Source of the DNA: Rheinheimera sp. A13L
Lineage (GTDB): Bacteria > Pseudomonadota > Gammaproteobacteria > Enterobacterales > Alteromonadaceae
Reading direction: 5' to 3'
Length of the DNA stretch: 64,000 bases
Assembly (NCBI RefSeq): GCF_000217935.1
Contig: NZ_AFHI01000008.1
Span: 62,001 to 126,000, forward strand
In this document: positions 63,767-64,000 of the stretch, in pieces
Numbering within the stretch: the stretch's first letter is position 1
Layout: each line of letters opens with the position of its first letter
The notes under the pieces: model-generated
Databases searched by the model: none
What the model saw: the letters and a program-made list of their open reading frames with translations, nothing else
What the model was told of the DNA's origin: nothing
Translations under genes and position numbers: made by a program

Positions 63767-64000
63767 TTAGTCTCCTGAACCCATTTGGCTTTGCAGGTAA
63801 TTTTCCAGACCTACAAGCGTAATTTGTTGCTGTTGAGTGTCAATCCAGTCGACATGCTCTTCTTCGTGCTCCAGAATTTCCTGCAGCAATTCACGGCTGA
63901 TGTAATCCTGATGCTGTTCGCATAATTTGATCGCGTCACGCAATAAAGGCAGCTGGTCGTACTGGAAATCCAGATCACACTGCAGCATCTCTTCGGTGTC
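63767..64000 (-). CDS. bfr: Bacterioferritin second subunit, C-terminal part (cut by window edge)
   Basis: The gene continues past 64000; the visible 77 codons cover helices C-D. The position of Glu94 is Gln here (CDLDFQYDQLP versus ELDG), while ExxH is kept (HEEEHVDW). It therefore seems to be the partner with an incomplete ferroxidase centre. The N-terminal half with the expected heme Met52 lies outside the window. Confidence 0.9.
   Translation of the reverse strand, partial: DTEEMLQCDLDFQYDQLPLLRDAIKLCEQHQDYISRELLQEILEHEEEHVDWIDTQQQQITLVGLENYLQSQMGSGD

Overview
The window looks like a chromosomal segment of a gammaproteobacterium close to Rheinheimera or other Chromatiaceae/Alteromonadales. 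This rests on housekeeping gene order (mazG-relA-rlmD with divergent barA; lepA-lepB-rnc-era-recO-pdxJ-acpS; rpoE-rseA-rseB-rseC with divergent nadB; ygfX-sdhE-ygfZ) and on protein resemblance recalled by eye. No database was searched. No rRNA, intact tRNA, prophage, insertion sequence or CRISPR array was seen.

Layout. 1-5.9 kb: pyrimidine nucleoside salvage (partial deoA, cdd), an MFS transporter, a methionine/2-oxo-acid transamination pair (YbdL-type aminotransferase and YafV-type omega-amidase), a divergent MtnB-like protein behind a MetJ-type operator, and a LysR regulator. 6-11.7 kb: small secreted or unknown proteins, a 127-bp ERIC-like repeat, a DUF3010 gene, an AGCS amino-acid symporter, a periplasmic phosphatase-superfamily protein, YaeR and folE. 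11.7-15.6 kb: an A/T-rich accessory island with a DUF4365-TPR gene and a membrane/helical protein. 15.6-24.2 kb: mazG, relA, rlmD, barA and a TonB/TolA-like Pro/Ala-repeat protein.

24.2-28 kb holds the most interesting locus: a split borosin RiPP cluster. A stand-alone borosin-type alpha-N-methyltransferase is flanked by two homologous small precursor proteins and translationally coupled to a GNAT acetyltransferase. An intrinsic terminator lies directly after the first precursor, so precursor transcript should exceed enzyme transcript. A membrane diguanylate cyclase gene follows directly.

28-41.6 kb: core operons for cofactor and lipid carrier maturation, DNA repair, RNA processing, protein secretion, the sigma-E envelope stress system, NAD synthesis, SdhE, YgfZ, SlyD and CreA. 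41.6-53.4 kb: an RND efflux pair, an NlpE-META lipoprotein, an MtnK-like protein, a VOC protein, a C39-peptidase ABC exporter with its membrane-fusion partner, and a sialidase-like beta-propeller. 53.6-64 kb: a TonB-dependent receptor, ppc behind a second ERIC-like repeat, an alpha/beta hydrolase, an ECF sigma factor fused to a membrane domain, a CPA2 antiporter, an FAH-family hydratase, a deleted tRNA-Gly remnant, and two bacterioferritin genes (the second runs off the end).

A second theme is that the MtnB-like and MtnK-like proteins, 42 kb apart, each lack a residue expected to bind metal. They may be repurposed relatives of methionine-salvage enzymes.
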